Below, one piece after another: positions 1 through 8,285 of a stretch of 45,969 nt of DNA. The notes beneath the pieces are model-generated. The model was not told where the DNA came from. It ran no database searches and worked only from the letters and a program-made list of their open reading frames with translations. Location of the stretch: contig SKMN01000061.1 in assembly GCA_007121015.1 (NCBI GenBank), positions 1-45,969 of the forward strand, given 5' to 3'. Each line of letters begins with the position of its first letter. The stretch's first letter is position 1. A program made the translations under genes and the position numbers. This stretch comes from Coriobacteriia bacterium. GTDB lineage: Bacteria; Actinomycetota; Coriobacteriia; Anaerosomatales; SLCP01.

Positions 1-2
1 CG

Positions 3-1307
3 CCGATCGACTCGCTCGCGCTCGCCGGCGGGGCATCGGCCGATATCGTCGTGACGGTGACGGTGCCGCCTGGGGCATCGCTCGGCACCCAAGACGTCAC
101 CACCGTGCGCGCCCAGCTTGCCGGCGATGCGGCCACCTATGGGGCCGCCCGCGACACGACCACGGTGCGCCGCGAACTCAGCATCGCCCCCGACCGCGAG
201 TCCGTGGGCGGACCCGGCACGTCCGTCTTCTACCTGCACACCGTCGCCAACAACTCGGCCGAGGAACGCACCATCGATCTATCGGCGCTCTCCTCGCTCG
301 GGTGGGACGTGAGCCTCTACGCGGCCGACGGCGTCACTCCCATCACCTCGGTCGCGCTCGACGCGTACGGCGGCACGGCCGACATCTACGTTCGCGTGAG
401 GGTCCCGAGTGGCGCGAGCTCGACTCACACCGACACGACGACGGTCACCGCCTCGTACGGATCCGTGTCCGCCTCGGTCACCAACACCACGAGCGTGCAC
501 ACCCTCGCGACCTACGACGGGCCAGGCTACTCGAACGTATGTACCTCATTCGTCCCCGGCGAGACGGTGTACGCGCGCGGCATGGGGCTTACCGGCTACT
601 CCGAGGTCCGATTCCGCTGGATCGACGCGAACGGGACGCTCGTCCACATGAGCGCCCCGGTAGGCGTCGACTCGCTCGGCACGGCGTTCAACTTCTACCC
701 GCTGCCCGCGAGTGCTGCTCTCGGACAGTGGACGCTCGTGCTCGTGAACGCGTCGGATGACGCCGAGATCTCCCGAAGCTACTTCGACGTCACACCCGAT
801 GCCGAGATCACCGCGCTGAGCGCCACTGACGCGCCCGGCCTCGGAGACACGGTGCACGTGTCGTCGAGCGTTGCGAACAGCGGCGGCCAGGCCATCACCG
901 GCTCGACGATGACGTACGTGATCTGGTGGGACGCCGACGGTGACGGCGTGTTTAGCGCCGGTGACCTCTACATCGATTCGAACGGTGGAAGCCAGGTGTG
1001 GGACGGCGTCTCGGCGGTCAACACGCACGTCACCACCGGGATCGATGTGTCGGCTGGCGAGACGTGGACCGAACCGTCGCCGCTGGCGGTCTCCAACACG
1101 AACTTCCCGAACCAGGGCACGTACCGCGTCACCGCGACGTGGCGCACGAGTTCCGGAGCGCTCATCGATACGCGCCTGACCGAGTTTTACTCGATCCCTG
1201 CCCTCGGCTGGCCGCTCTTCGTCCTCACCGTGATGCTCGGTGTAGGCTTCATGTGGCAGGCCCGGAACCGCCTCGTACCCGCGCTCGTGAGGAGGGATGA
1301 GCGATGA
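3..1307 (+). CDS. Secreted repeat protein with exosortase-type C-terminal tail (5' truncated)
   Basis: The reading frame is open from the left edge, so the true start lies upstream; the GTG at 51 is internal. About 434 residues are visible. There are two related beta-rich segments: the edge sequence reading PIDSLALAGGASADI is echoed about 100 residues later by PITSVALDAYGGTADI, suggesting tandem extracellular NEW3/DUF11-like domains. A CARDB-like segment with a Ca-loop-like DADGDGVFSAGD follows. The C-terminus is tripartite: IPALGW, a hydrophobic helix of about 17 residues, then a basic cluster (QARNRL..RR). This resembles IPTL-CTERM sorting signals of exosortase substrates. Its stop overlaps the exosortase start (ATGA), so the two are probably translationally coupled. 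I infer that it is the substrate of the neighbouring exosortase. A plain membrane-anchored surface protein is the alternative. Confidence 0.85.
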   Translation, partial: PIDSLALAGGASADIVVTVTVPPGASLGTQDVTTVRAQLAGDAATYGAARDTTTVRRELSIAPDRESVGGPGTSVFYLHTVANNSAEERTIDLSALSSLGWDVSLYAADGVTPITSVALDAYGGTADIYVRVRVPSGASSTHTDTTTVTASYGSVSASVTNTTSVHTLATYDGPGYSNVCTSFVPGETVYARGMGLTGYSEVRFRWIDANGTLVHMSAPVGVDSLGTAFNFYPLPASAALGQWTLVLVNASDDAEISRSYFDVTPDAEITALSATDAPGLGDTVHVSSSVANSGGQAITGSTMTYVIWWDADGDGVFSAGDLYIDSNGGSQVWDGVSAVNTHVTTGIDVSAGETWTEPSPLAVSNTNFPNQGTYRVTATWRTSSGALIDTRLTEFYSIPALGWPLFVLTVMLGVGFMWQARNRLVPALVRRDER

Positions 1308-1897
1308 TCACGTCGCCCGTCTTTCTCCTGGTCGCAGCGGCTGCGTGGGCGCTCCTCACATGGCGACTGTGGAGCACCCGGCGCTGGCTCGTCTACTACA
1401 TCACCGGAGCCGTGGGCTTCGTGCTCCTCGCCATCTCGGTCCTGCGCACGTTCGGGCTCGACGCGTCCGTCGAGTACGTCCAGGCGCAGCAGGTGGTCGC
1501 GCTCGCCGGGCTCATCGGCATAGAACTCTCGCATCTCGGCGCGTCGGGACTCGCGATCCCCAACCACACCGGCTGGGCGATATTCGACATCGGCATCGAG
1601 TGCTCGGCGCTGCTCGAGACGTTCGCGTTCACCGCTCTCGTCGCGTTCTACCCGGCGTTTCGGCGCGGACATAAGGCGCGCCTCGTGGCGCTGGGTGTCG
1701 CGGCGACATGGGTCGTCAACCTCCTGCGCATCCTGCTCATCGTCGGCATCATCAACGCGCTCGGCACGTCGTGGGTCTACCCCGCGCACGCCGTGTTCGG
1801 CCGCCTGTTCTTCTTCGTGGCGACGATCGCCATCTACTGGTACCTCGTCACCCGCCCGACCATAGCGGTCGTCTCCGGCAACCTCGAGGAGGCGTGA
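1304..1897 (+). CDS. Exosortase family transpeptidase (XrtG-like)
   Basis: A 197-residue polytopic membrane protein with about six hydrophobic helices. The three exosortase/archaeosortase catalytic residues are visible in the right order and spacing: Cys100 in GIECSALLE, Arg142 in NLLRI, and His162 in AHAVFGR. The family is thought to cleave C-terminal tripartite tails of surface proteins and transfer them to an envelope acceptor. The short length without extra domains, the Gram-positive host and the adjacent family-2 glycosyltransferase fit the XrtG subtype as I remember it. The start is ATG with GGAGGG about 8 bases upstream, and it overlaps the stop of the putative substrate gene. Family assignment is strong; subtype and actual substrate are inferred. 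Confidence 0.9.
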   Translation: MITSPVFLLVAAAAWALLTWRLWSTRRWLVYYITGAVGFVLLAISVLRTFGLDASVEYVQAQQVVALAGLIGIELSHLGASGLAIPNHTGWAIFDIGIECSALLETFAFTALVAFYPAFRRGHKARLVALGVAATWVVNLLRILLIVGIINALGTSWVYPAHAVFGRLFFFVATIAIYWYLVTRPTIAVVSGNLEEA

Positions 1898-3462
1898 TGG
1901 ACAGCCTTCTCGTATTCGTACTCGTGTGGGGTGTGTGGCTCATCACGCCCGTGCTGATCGACGGCATGGACGCCGTGAGCAGGCTCGTCGTCGTCAAATC
2001 ACGCCAGCGGCAGTTCTCGCGCCGGCGGCACTTGTCAGACGACGAGCTGCCGACCGTCTCGCTCATCGTTCCGGCATACAACGAGGCCGAGGTCATCGAC
2101 CGTTGCCTGACCTCGATCAAAGCGCAAGACTACCCGCACGAGAAGTTCGAGATCATCGTGGTCGACGACGGCAGCGACGACGGGACCCCCGAGAAGGTCG
2201 AGCACCACGCCAACGGTGGGACCGCCGAGAACGGCGATGCGTTCCGCCTGCGCGGGCGAGCGATCCGCGTCGGCCCGTTCCGCGGCACCATCACCCTCAT
2301 CCGGCGCGAGCGCGGCGGCAAGTCCCAGGCGCTCAACGCCGGCATCGAGTCGAGCTCGGGCGAGATCGTCATCAACATCGACAGCGACGTCGTGCTCCAC
2401 CACCACGCCATCCGCAACATCGCCGCCGCGTTCGTACGCGACCCCGAGCTCGGCGCGCTCACCGGAAACATCGAGATCGACTGGGACGTGCTCGAGGCGC
2501 GCGACGAAGAGGGCCGCCTCGTCCTCGACGAGGAGGGCCACGTCGTCCCGCGGCCCCTCGACACGATGGAGCGCTTCCTCTCCAAGTCGCAGTTCCTCGA
2601 GTTCCTCTCCTCGTTCGACCTCGGCCGCCGCTCTCAAGCGCTCACCGGCACGATGTTCACGCTCGCAGGCGCGTGCTCGGCGTTCCGTCGCGACATACTC
2701 CCCTGCGGACCGTGCTACTCCAACACGACGGTCTCCGAGGACACGTGCCTGACGTTCGAGCTCCACCGCAACGACGTCAAGATCGGGTTCGCCGAGGACG
2801 CGAAGGTCTACCTCGAGCCGGTCGTGAACTGGGACGAGCTGTACGCACAGCGTGCACGCTGGACGCGCGGACAGCTCGAGGTGTGCGGTATGCACGAGGA
2901 GATCATCGGGAAGCACACGCACGGCGCGTTCTCGCGCCGCTCGCTCCCCAAGACCCTCCTGCTCGACCACACGCTCGCGTTCCCCCGGCTCATCTGGGCG
3001 CCTCTGATCCTCTTCTTCCCGATGCTCGGCTACTCGTGGGCCGTCATCGGCATGGCGCTCGCGGGGATGTACGCGTTCTACGTCGCGATCGAGGCGCTCA
3101 ACACCGTGACCGTGTTCGCCATCTCCGATGAGCACACACGCAGCCGCATCGAGCAGTGCGGGTGGACGCTGTTGTTCCTGCCGCTTTTCCGGTTCATCGT
3201 GTTCCACTTCCGCTTCTCCGGGTTCCTCGTTACCCTCATGGAGGAACCGCAGTGGACCATCAAGGGTCCGGTCGACGAGATGCAGGACGGACTTCGCCTC
3301 ATGCGCGTACGCTCGATCGAGTTCGTGACGATGATGGTGGGCTCACTGACCACCGCCGTACTGCGCGTCGGGCGGTTCGCACTGTCGACACTCGGCCCGC
3401 TCCTTGTGACGCTCGTCGTCCTGGCAGGACGATTCGACGCGTATTGGAAGCGGTCGGCGTAG
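1897..3462 (+). CDS. Processive family-2 glycosyltransferase, exosortase-associated
   Basis: 521 residues. One N-terminal membrane helix (about residues 3-22) precedes a cytoplasmic GT-A domain with VSLIVPAYNEAEVI, VVDDGSDDGT, the DSD metal site at 162-164, a SED acceptor motif and QRARW, the signature of processive GT2 enzymes such as hyaluronan or cellulose synthases. Several C-terminal helices follow. An insertion of about 28 residues lies between the nucleotide-binding strand and GGKSQALN. The ATG at 1897 is preferred because GAGGAGG precedes it and it overlaps the exosortase TGA; the frame stays open further upstream but that part is antisense-like shadow. It probably polymerises or transfers sugar for the envelope acceptor or for glycosylation of sorted proteins. 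XrtG loci are known for a partner GT2. Confidence 0.9.
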   Translation: MDSLLVFVLVWGVWLITPVLIDGMDAVSRLVVVKSRQRQFSRRRHLSDDELPTVSLIVPAYNEAEVIDRCLTSIKAQDYPHEKFEIIVVDDGSDDGTPEKVEHHANGGTAENGDAFRLRGRAIRVGPFRGTITLIRRERGGKSQALNAGIESSSGEIVINIDSDVVLHHHAIRNIAAAFVRDPELGALTGNIEIDWDVLEARDEEGRLVLDEEGHVVPRPLDTMERFLSKSQFLEFLSSFDLGRRSQALTGTMFTLAGACSAFRRDILPCGPCYSNTTVSEDTCLTFELHRNDVKIGFAEDAKVYLEPVVNWDELYAQRARWTRGQLEVCGMHEEIIGKHTHGAFSRRSLPKTLLLDHTLAFPRLIWAPLILFFPMLGYSWAVIGMALAGMYAFYVAIEALNTVTVFAISDEHTRSRIEQCGWTLLFLPLFRFIVFHFRFSGFLVTLMEEPQWTIKGPVDEMQDGLRLMRVRSIEFVTMMVGSLTTAVLRVGRFALSTLGPLLVTLVVLAGRFDAYWKRSA

Positions 3463-3463
3463 C

Positions 3464-5833
3464 ATGAGCGACAAGGGGCCAGCGAGTCCTGCGCTGCGCA
3501 CGAGCCGGTCGTGGCCGACGGTGGCGGGCGTGGCCGGGATGATGCTTGTCGCCACGCTGCTCGTCTTCCACCGAGTGAGTGCGGCCGTGCGACTCGGACC
3601 GGAGTGGGACACGTACGCCTTCCTCGCTAACGCCGCCGAGTTCGCAGGGAAGGGCTTCGGCTATACCGAGCCGCACCGTCCCCCGTTCATGTCGTTCCTC
3701 ACCTCGCTGTGGTTCCGGGTCGCGCCGTTGTCCGAAGCCCCGATCCAGTGGGTCGACGGGATTCTGACGCTCTCCGGCGTACTCGCGGTCTACCTGCTTC
3801 TGCGGCGCCGCGTCTCATTCCCGCTCTCGCTCGCCGGCGGACTCGCCTTCCTCGGCGTGACCCCTGTGTGGGAATGGCTCGGTATGGGCTACACCGATAC
3901 CCCGTCCGTCGCACTCTCGCTGTGGGCACTCCACGCCGCCATCCTGGCGACCGAGCGCGACTCGCGCTGGTACCTGGCGCTCGGCCCGCTCTTCGTGCTC
4001 GCCTCGCTGACGCGCTTCACGGCACTCATCGTCGGGTTCCCGATAGCAGTGTGGGTCCTGCTGAGGTGGGCGCCATTCCGCCACGCCAAACACGTGGCCG
4101 GGGCCGTGCTCACCGCAGCAGCGACCTACCTCCCGGCGGGCATCTACTACATGGCGCGGATGGGCGACGCGCTCTTCCCCTTCCTGTTCGCGTTCACGCT
4201 GAGCGAGGTGGTGAGCACGCCGGGCGGTGAGGGCGCTGCTTCCGCCGACGCGCTGCACTACGTCCGGAACCTGCCGGGCTTCTTTGCGAACCCTGAGTAC
4301 ACCGTGCTCGCGATCCTCGTGATCGGCGTTGGCCTCTACGCTCTCCTGTACGCCCTGTTCGCCGATGGGCTCCGCACGTCGCGCCCGGGCCCGGGGGCGG
4401 TAGCGGTCGCGATCGCCGGTGCGGCAGTAGGTGTGGCGGCACAGTTCGGCGGCGGGCTGGTGGTGCGGCAGGTCGCGATTCCCCTGGCGATCGTCGTCGT
4501 GTGGCGTGCACTCGCGCCACGCGAGCCAGCAGCAGAAGCCGGCTCCAGGGGCCGTGTCGCACCGGCCGCCGCGCTCGATGCCGTCATGCTCGCCTGGCTG
4601 CTCGCCTACTTCGACTTCCACGGCCACCAGACGATACAGATCGCGCGGTACTACATCCCCATGGCCGTCCCGGTGCTCTACTTCGTGCTGCTCGGGTGGG
4701 ACCTGCTCGCTCACAGGCTCGGCGTGCTCGTTCGCTCGGTGTGGCCAGCGAAGGCGCGTTCCGTTGCTGCTGAGGCGGCCCCTGTTGCGATCGCCGCAGG
4801 CGTGTCCCTAGTCCTCCTCTTCAGTACTGTCTCGATGGCAGCGTCGCCATCACCGGCCCCGTTCATCGGCATCGATGCGGCTCGCGACTCCGCACTGTGG
4901 GTCGACGAACACCGCGCCGACAGCGACCCGGTCGTCTCGGACCTGTGGCCGCACACCAGCTGGTTCTTGCGCGCGGAGATCCCTGCGATGCCGCTGTTCA
5001 CGGACTCCCGTGCGTTCAGCCACCAGCTCGACAAGTCCGCAGCCGAGTTCTACCTCACCGTGCACCCGGACAGAAACTACGACGCGTACGAGCCTGCTGC
5101 CTCCTTCGGCGTTGTCGAGGTCATCCGCCGAGGTGACGTCCGCGCCGCCGAACTGCCTCGAATCCTCCACCTGGGTACGGCGTGGACGAACTACATCGAG
5201 TCCCTCACCGGGTACGCCTACTACCTCGATTCGACGGCCGGCCGGTACGGCTTCGAGGGAAGCGCGTACCTCGACGCGTACACAGCGTCCGAGCTCGGCG
5301 GTTACGACGCGGTCACGGTCGCCTCGTACCGCTGGCGTGACCGCGGCGCCGGCGAAGACGCGCTGCGCGGGCACGTCGAGGCCGGCGGCTCGGTGATCAT
5401 CGACGCATCTCAGAACCTCGGTGGCCTTGCGTACGCCGTCACCGACACGATCATGTTCGACACCGTCATCCGCCGCGGCCAGCTCGCGCCCCACGCGCCG
5501 ATCGAGCTGTCAGCGTCGTTCGCAACGCGCCATCCGGACGTCGGCTCCGTCAGCGCCGCTCCGTGGATAGACGAGGGCGGCGGCACGTGGACCGGCGCCA
5601 CCTACGAAGCGCGCCCGGGAAGCCCCGCGCTCGAGACACTCGCGACGGTGGGGGGCAGACCGCTCGTCCAGATGCAGCGGCTCGGCGAGGGTCGGATCTA
5701 CTGGATCTCCTACAACCTCGCCTGGCATGCGTTCGTCTACGAAAACGACAGTGAGGCCCGTCTCATCCGAGCTGTGCTCGACGACGCGATCGCTAGTGCT
5801 CGAGCGTCTCGCTCGACGGCTTCCGCACCGTAG
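3464..5833 (+). CDS. GT39/PMT-like membrane glycosyltransferase with extracytoplasmic GATase1-like domain
   Basis: 789 residues. The N-terminal half is a GT-C fold: helix at about 20-40, then acidic loop GPEWDTYAFL with Asp49 and the RPPF motif at 72-75, followed by many hydrophobic helices up to about residue 460. This matches PMT/ArnT-type enzymes that use polyprenyl-phosphate sugars on the outer face of the membrane. The last 330 or so residues are soluble and predicted extracytoplasmic. They contain YDAVTVASYRW, GHVEAGGSVIIDAS and GEGRIYWISYN, a pattern like the class-I glutamine-amidotransferase fold seen in ThuA/DUF4350-type proteins, without an obvious nucleophilic Cys. It starts one base after the GT2 stop, so it is in the same operon. 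A relationship to the PTPS-related membrane proteins of XrtG loci is possible but unverified. The 3' end overlaps the convergent gene by 41 bases. Confidence 0.8.
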   Translation: MSDKGPASPALRTSRSWPTVAGVAGMMLVATLLVFHRVSAAVRLGPEWDTYAFLANAAEFAGKGFGYTEPHRPPFMSFLTSLWFRVAPLSEAPIQWVDGILTLSGVLAVYLLLRRRVSFPLSLAGGLAFLGVTPVWEWLGMGYTDTPSVALSLWALHAAILATERDSRWYLALGPLFVLASLTRFTALIVGFPIAVWVLLRWAPFRHAKHVAGAVLTAAATYLPAGIYYMARMGDALFPFLFAFTLSEVVSTPGGEGAASADALHYVRNLPGFFANPEYTVLAILVIGVGLYALLYALFADGLRTSRPGPGAVAVAIAGAAVGVAAQFGGGLVVRQVAIPLAIVVVWRALAPREPAAEAGSRGRVAPAAALDAVMLAWLLAYFDFHGHQTIQIARYYIPMAVPVLYFVLLGWDLLAHRLGVLVRSVWPAKARSVAAEAAPVAIAAGVSLVLLFSTVSMAASPSPAPFIGIDAARDSALWVDEHRADSDPVVSDLWPHTSWFLRAEIPAMPLFTDSRAFSHQLDKSAAEFYLTVHPDRNYDAYEPAASFGVVEVIRRGDVRAAELPRILHLGTAWTNYIESLTGYAYYLDSTAGRYGFEGSAYLDAYTASELGGYDAVTVASYRWRDRGAGEDALRGHVEAGGSVIIDASQNLGGLAYAVTDTIMFDTVIRRGQLAPHAPIELSASFATRHPDVGSVSAAPWIDEGGGTWTGATYEARPGSPALETLATVGGRPLVQMQRLGEGRIYWISYNLAWHAFVYENDSEARLIRAVLDDAIASARASRSTASAP

Positions 5834-6743
5834 CGAGGATGAGAGCGCCGGCAAGACCGGGCAATAGGATGAGCATGCCCAACTGCAAGAGCGCAGCCTG
5901 TGCCGCGACCGCCTGGTCGACTCCGGCGCGCACGAACAGTGCAGCCATCGTGAACTCCCCGACCCCGATGCCACCAGCGGATATCGGGATGAGTCGCGCG
6001 ATCGTCGAGAGCGGCGCGAGCGCGAACACCGTGAAGATATCGATGGGCGCGCCGACCGCCCGGCAGCACGCATATACGACGGTGTACGTGACGATCCACG
6101 CGGCGAACGACACGGTCCACACCTTTGCTAGCAGCCGCAGGGGCGGCCGGGCCTGACGGGCAACCACCTCTTCATCGAGATGCGCCCGCGGCGCAAGGAA
6201 CCTGAGCAGGAGCCGCCACAACCCTCCGGTCGGCACCGCGAACGGCACGAGCGTCGCGAGCGCGATGACGCCGGCCACCCCGGCGAGCACCGGGTCGCCG
6301 GCGACCACCGCTCCCACGACACCCATGGCGGCGAGCGCCGTGAGCGACGTGAGCTTGTCGAAGACCGACGAGATGACCATCTCCTCGGCATGCCCGTGGA
6401 CGGTGAGCCCGTAGCGTGCCTTCAGTAGGTCGGCGGCGCCCATCGGCAAGATGAGCGCGATGCCGGCGCCTACGAGCGTGAGCCGGTATAGGTGCCACGG
6501 ACCGAGCAATCGGCCGTGAGCGTTGAGCAGCAGCCCGTGGTTGTACGCTCTCACCCAGACACTGAGCGGGACGAGCGCGACGCCAAACGCGAGCCACTCG
6601 GGCCGCATCGCGCGCACGGTGGCGAGGTCGCCGAAGCCCGCGGCGCGCGCGAGCACGTAGACGAGCCCGAGCGCGACGGCGATCCGCAGCGTTCTCCACG
6701 CTATGCGCAGCGCTCTGTCACGCATCGCGGCGGTCACCGGCAT
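5793..6743 (-). CDS. UPF0104 / lysylphosphatidylglycerol synthase TM-domain protein
   Basis: About 316 residues, highly hydrophobic with about eight helices, of the LPG_synthase_TM (UPF0104) family: RAYNHGLLLN, the PMGAADLLKARYGL segment and SAGGIGVGEFTMAALF near the C-terminus are typical. Family members include the flippase half of MprF and many proteins of unknown role next to glycosyltransferases. No cytosolic synthase domain is fused. I chose the ATG at 6743 because AGGA lies about 7 bases upstream; the in-frame ATG at 6725 is possible and the longest frame (to 6821) has no ribosome site. It overlaps the end of the upstream glycosyltransferase by 26 bases, so the two form an operon. A lipid-linked sugar or lipid-transport role is inferred only from context. 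Confidence 0.8.
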   Translation of the reverse strand: MPVTAAMRDRALRIAWRTLRIAVALGLVYVLARAAGFGDLATVRAMRPEWLAFGVALVPLSVWVRAYNHGLLLNAHGRLLGPWHLYRLTLVGAGIALILPMGAADLLKARYGLTVHGHAEEMVISSVFDKLTSLTALAAMGVVGAVVAGDPVLAGVAGVIALATLVPFAVPTGGLWRLLLRFLAPRAHLDEEVVARQARPPLRLLAKVWTVSFAAWIVTYTVVYACCRAVGAPIDIFTVFALAPLSTIARLIPISAGGIGVGEFTMAALFVRAGVDQAVAAQAALLQLGMLILLPGLAGALILATVRKPSSETLEH

Positions 6744-7683
6744 CGCGCATCCTGCGCACATCGGCTTGGAGACGGATGACCGAGCGGCGCATCTCCAGCA
6801 GCTGCGACGCGACGATCGCAAAGCCGAGCGCCCCCGCCCCGCCGAGGAGGAGCAAGACCATGACGGTCATCAGCGGCCGCTCGGGGTTCAGGTCCCCCGA
6901 GAGGAACACGCCGAGGAGGAACGATCCTACCGCGACGGCGGCGAGCAGAAGGAGTATGCCAAAGAGACCGAACAGCGAGGCCGGCCGTGCGAGCACGCTG
7001 AACAGCAGGTGGCTCGCGACGGTGGCCTTGGGCCGGAACTTCGAGCGCCCCTTCTTGCGAGCCCGGAGCGTCGCCGGCATCTCGACGATGCGGTAACCGA
7101 GCGCCATCGCCTCGGAGAGGATCTCGAGGTGGATCTCCTTGCTGTCCGAAGCCAGATCGAGCGAGCGAAGCACGTCACGGCGGTACGCGCGCACGATGCC
7201 GGTGCTGGTGTAGACGCGCTCGGGAAGCGCGGAGCGGAGCACGACGTTGCCGACCCGCGAGAACGCGAGCCGCACGAACGGCACACCCTCGACAGCGCCC
7301 CCGGGCATGTACGGTGAGGCAAGCACGATGTCCGCCTCGGGGTCGTCGAGAAGTGTCTGCACCATTCGCACGAGGTGGTCGACGGTATAGCTGAGGTCCG
7401 CATCGATCGAAGCGACGATGTCGCCGCGAGCCCGGGCGAATCCCTGCCGCAGCGCGTAGCCGCGGCCGCGGTTGATCCGGTACGACACCGGACGCAGGCG
7501 GTCGTCCCGCTCGCCCTCGCGCGTGAGGATCGCGCCCGTGTCGTCGTTGCTGCCGTCGTCGACGGGGATGAGCTCGTAGTCCCACCCGCGCTCGACCAGT
7601 GCCGCGCCGACCGCAGCAAGTGTCTCGGTCGCGTTCTCGGCTTCGTCGTGCATGGGGATGACGACCGAGATGAACGGCTCCAC
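6718..7683 (-). CDS. Family-2 glycosyltransferase, DPM1/polyprenyl-phosphate type
   Basis: 321 residues. A GT-A domain carries ISVVIPMHDEAEN, VDDGSNDDT and the DADLSY metal site, then a basic juxtamembrane segment (RARKKGRSKF) and two C-terminal hydrophobic helices (about 230-255 and 265-290). The layout matches polyprenyl-phosphate mannosyl/glucosyl transferases that make lipid-linked sugar donors. The GTG at 7683 is preferred over the longest frame because GGGAGGA lies 5 bases upstream and the family-typical N-terminus begins at once. It is co-transcribed with the UPF0104 gene. It could supply the donor for the GT39-like enzyme encoded nearby on the other strand, but that is inference. Confidence 0.88.
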   Translation of the reverse strand: MEPFISVVIPMHDEAENATETLAAVGAALVERGWDYELIPVDDGSNDDTGAILTREGERDDRLRPVSYRINRGRGYALRQGFARARGDIVASIDADLSYTVDHLVRMVQTLLDDPEADIVLASPYMPGGAVEGVPFVRLAFSRVGNVVLRSALPERVYTSTGIVRAYRRDVLRSLDLASDSKEIHLEILSEAMALGYRIVEMPATLRARKKGRSKFRPKATVASHLLFSVLARPASLFGLFGILLLLAAVAVGSFLLGVFLSGDLNPERPLMTVMVLLLLGGAGALGFAIVASQLLEMRRSVIRLQADVRRMRDAGDRRDA

Positions 7684-8039
7684 TGAGTCCTCCCGTCCCA
7701 CGATGGTTGCGCGCGCACGCCGGCAACCGTTCATGCCTGCCGTGCGACAGTATAGCGCTCCGCCACCCTCACCACCGCCCCGGTGGCTGTGCAGGCGACA
7801 TGATCTCCACCCTCACTCATGCCGGCGGGGGATACCCGCTCCTACCGACCGGCTGCTAGGGTCTGGGTAGGCCTGAGGGGGTCGTGCGCATCCACATTGG
7901 GGATTCGAGCGTTACAAGCACTGACACGTACCGCTCATCCCCGACAAACGGTTGCCGTTCGTCATAACCGGCTCATGATTGCCGACTGACGGCCCGATAT
8001 TAGGGATGAAAGGTCATTCCGCGAGGTAGGGAGAGTACG
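7684..8039 (+). other. 356-base divergent intergenic region
   Basis: No convincing gene. It holds a possible -10 (TATACT on the minus strand, 7749-7754) for the glycosyltransferase operon without a clear -35, a REP-like stem-loop at 7825-7845, and the ribosome site GGGAG just before the small gene at 8040. The stretch 7880-8000 is less GC-rich than its surroundings, as expected of a promoter region, but I cannot identify boxes. Confidence 0.5.
7825..7845 (-). repeat. REP-like palindrome with GTAGGAGC head
   Basis: Read on the minus strand the unit starts GTAGGAGCGGGTATCC and folds as GCGGG-TATCC-CCCGC. The plus-strand 12-mer acccgctcctac recurs exactly at 10610-10621, also intergenic. The head and stem resemble the REP elements of Pseudomonas, known to be mobilised by RAYT transposases. 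No RAYT gene is in this window. Confidence 0.5.
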
Positions 8040-8249
8040 ATGTCAACGCTCATCGCCATGATCGTGTACGGCGCGTTCGCCATCGGCTACGTACTCATCC
8101 TCGCGCTCACGGAGCGCAGCGCCAGCACCTACGTCGCGAACGGCTGCACGACGCGCCACGAGCGCACGACGATCGCCCTCGCTCCCGTTATGACCGCCCC
8201 GGCGACCGCAACCACTCCCGCCGCCGCACGCACCGCGCACGCGGCCTAG
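8040..8249 (+). CDS. Small single-pass membrane protein
   Basis: 69 residues. One hydrophobic helix (about residues 4-24, STLIAMIVYGAFAIGYVLIL) is followed by a short Ala/Thr-rich, mildly basic tail with no recognised motif. It is supported by an ATG preceded by GGGAG at 8 bases and by an isolated position with its own upstream intergenic region. I do not recognise a family. It could be a stress-related small membrane protein. A chance frame in GC-rich DNA cannot be excluded. Confidence 0.5.
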   Translation: MSTLIAMIVYGAFAIGYVLILALTERSASTYVANGCTTRHERTTIALAPVMTAPATATTPAAARTAHAA

Positions 8250-8285
8250 CGTCGCCGAGCGCGCACTAGGCGCAGACATCGCGCC

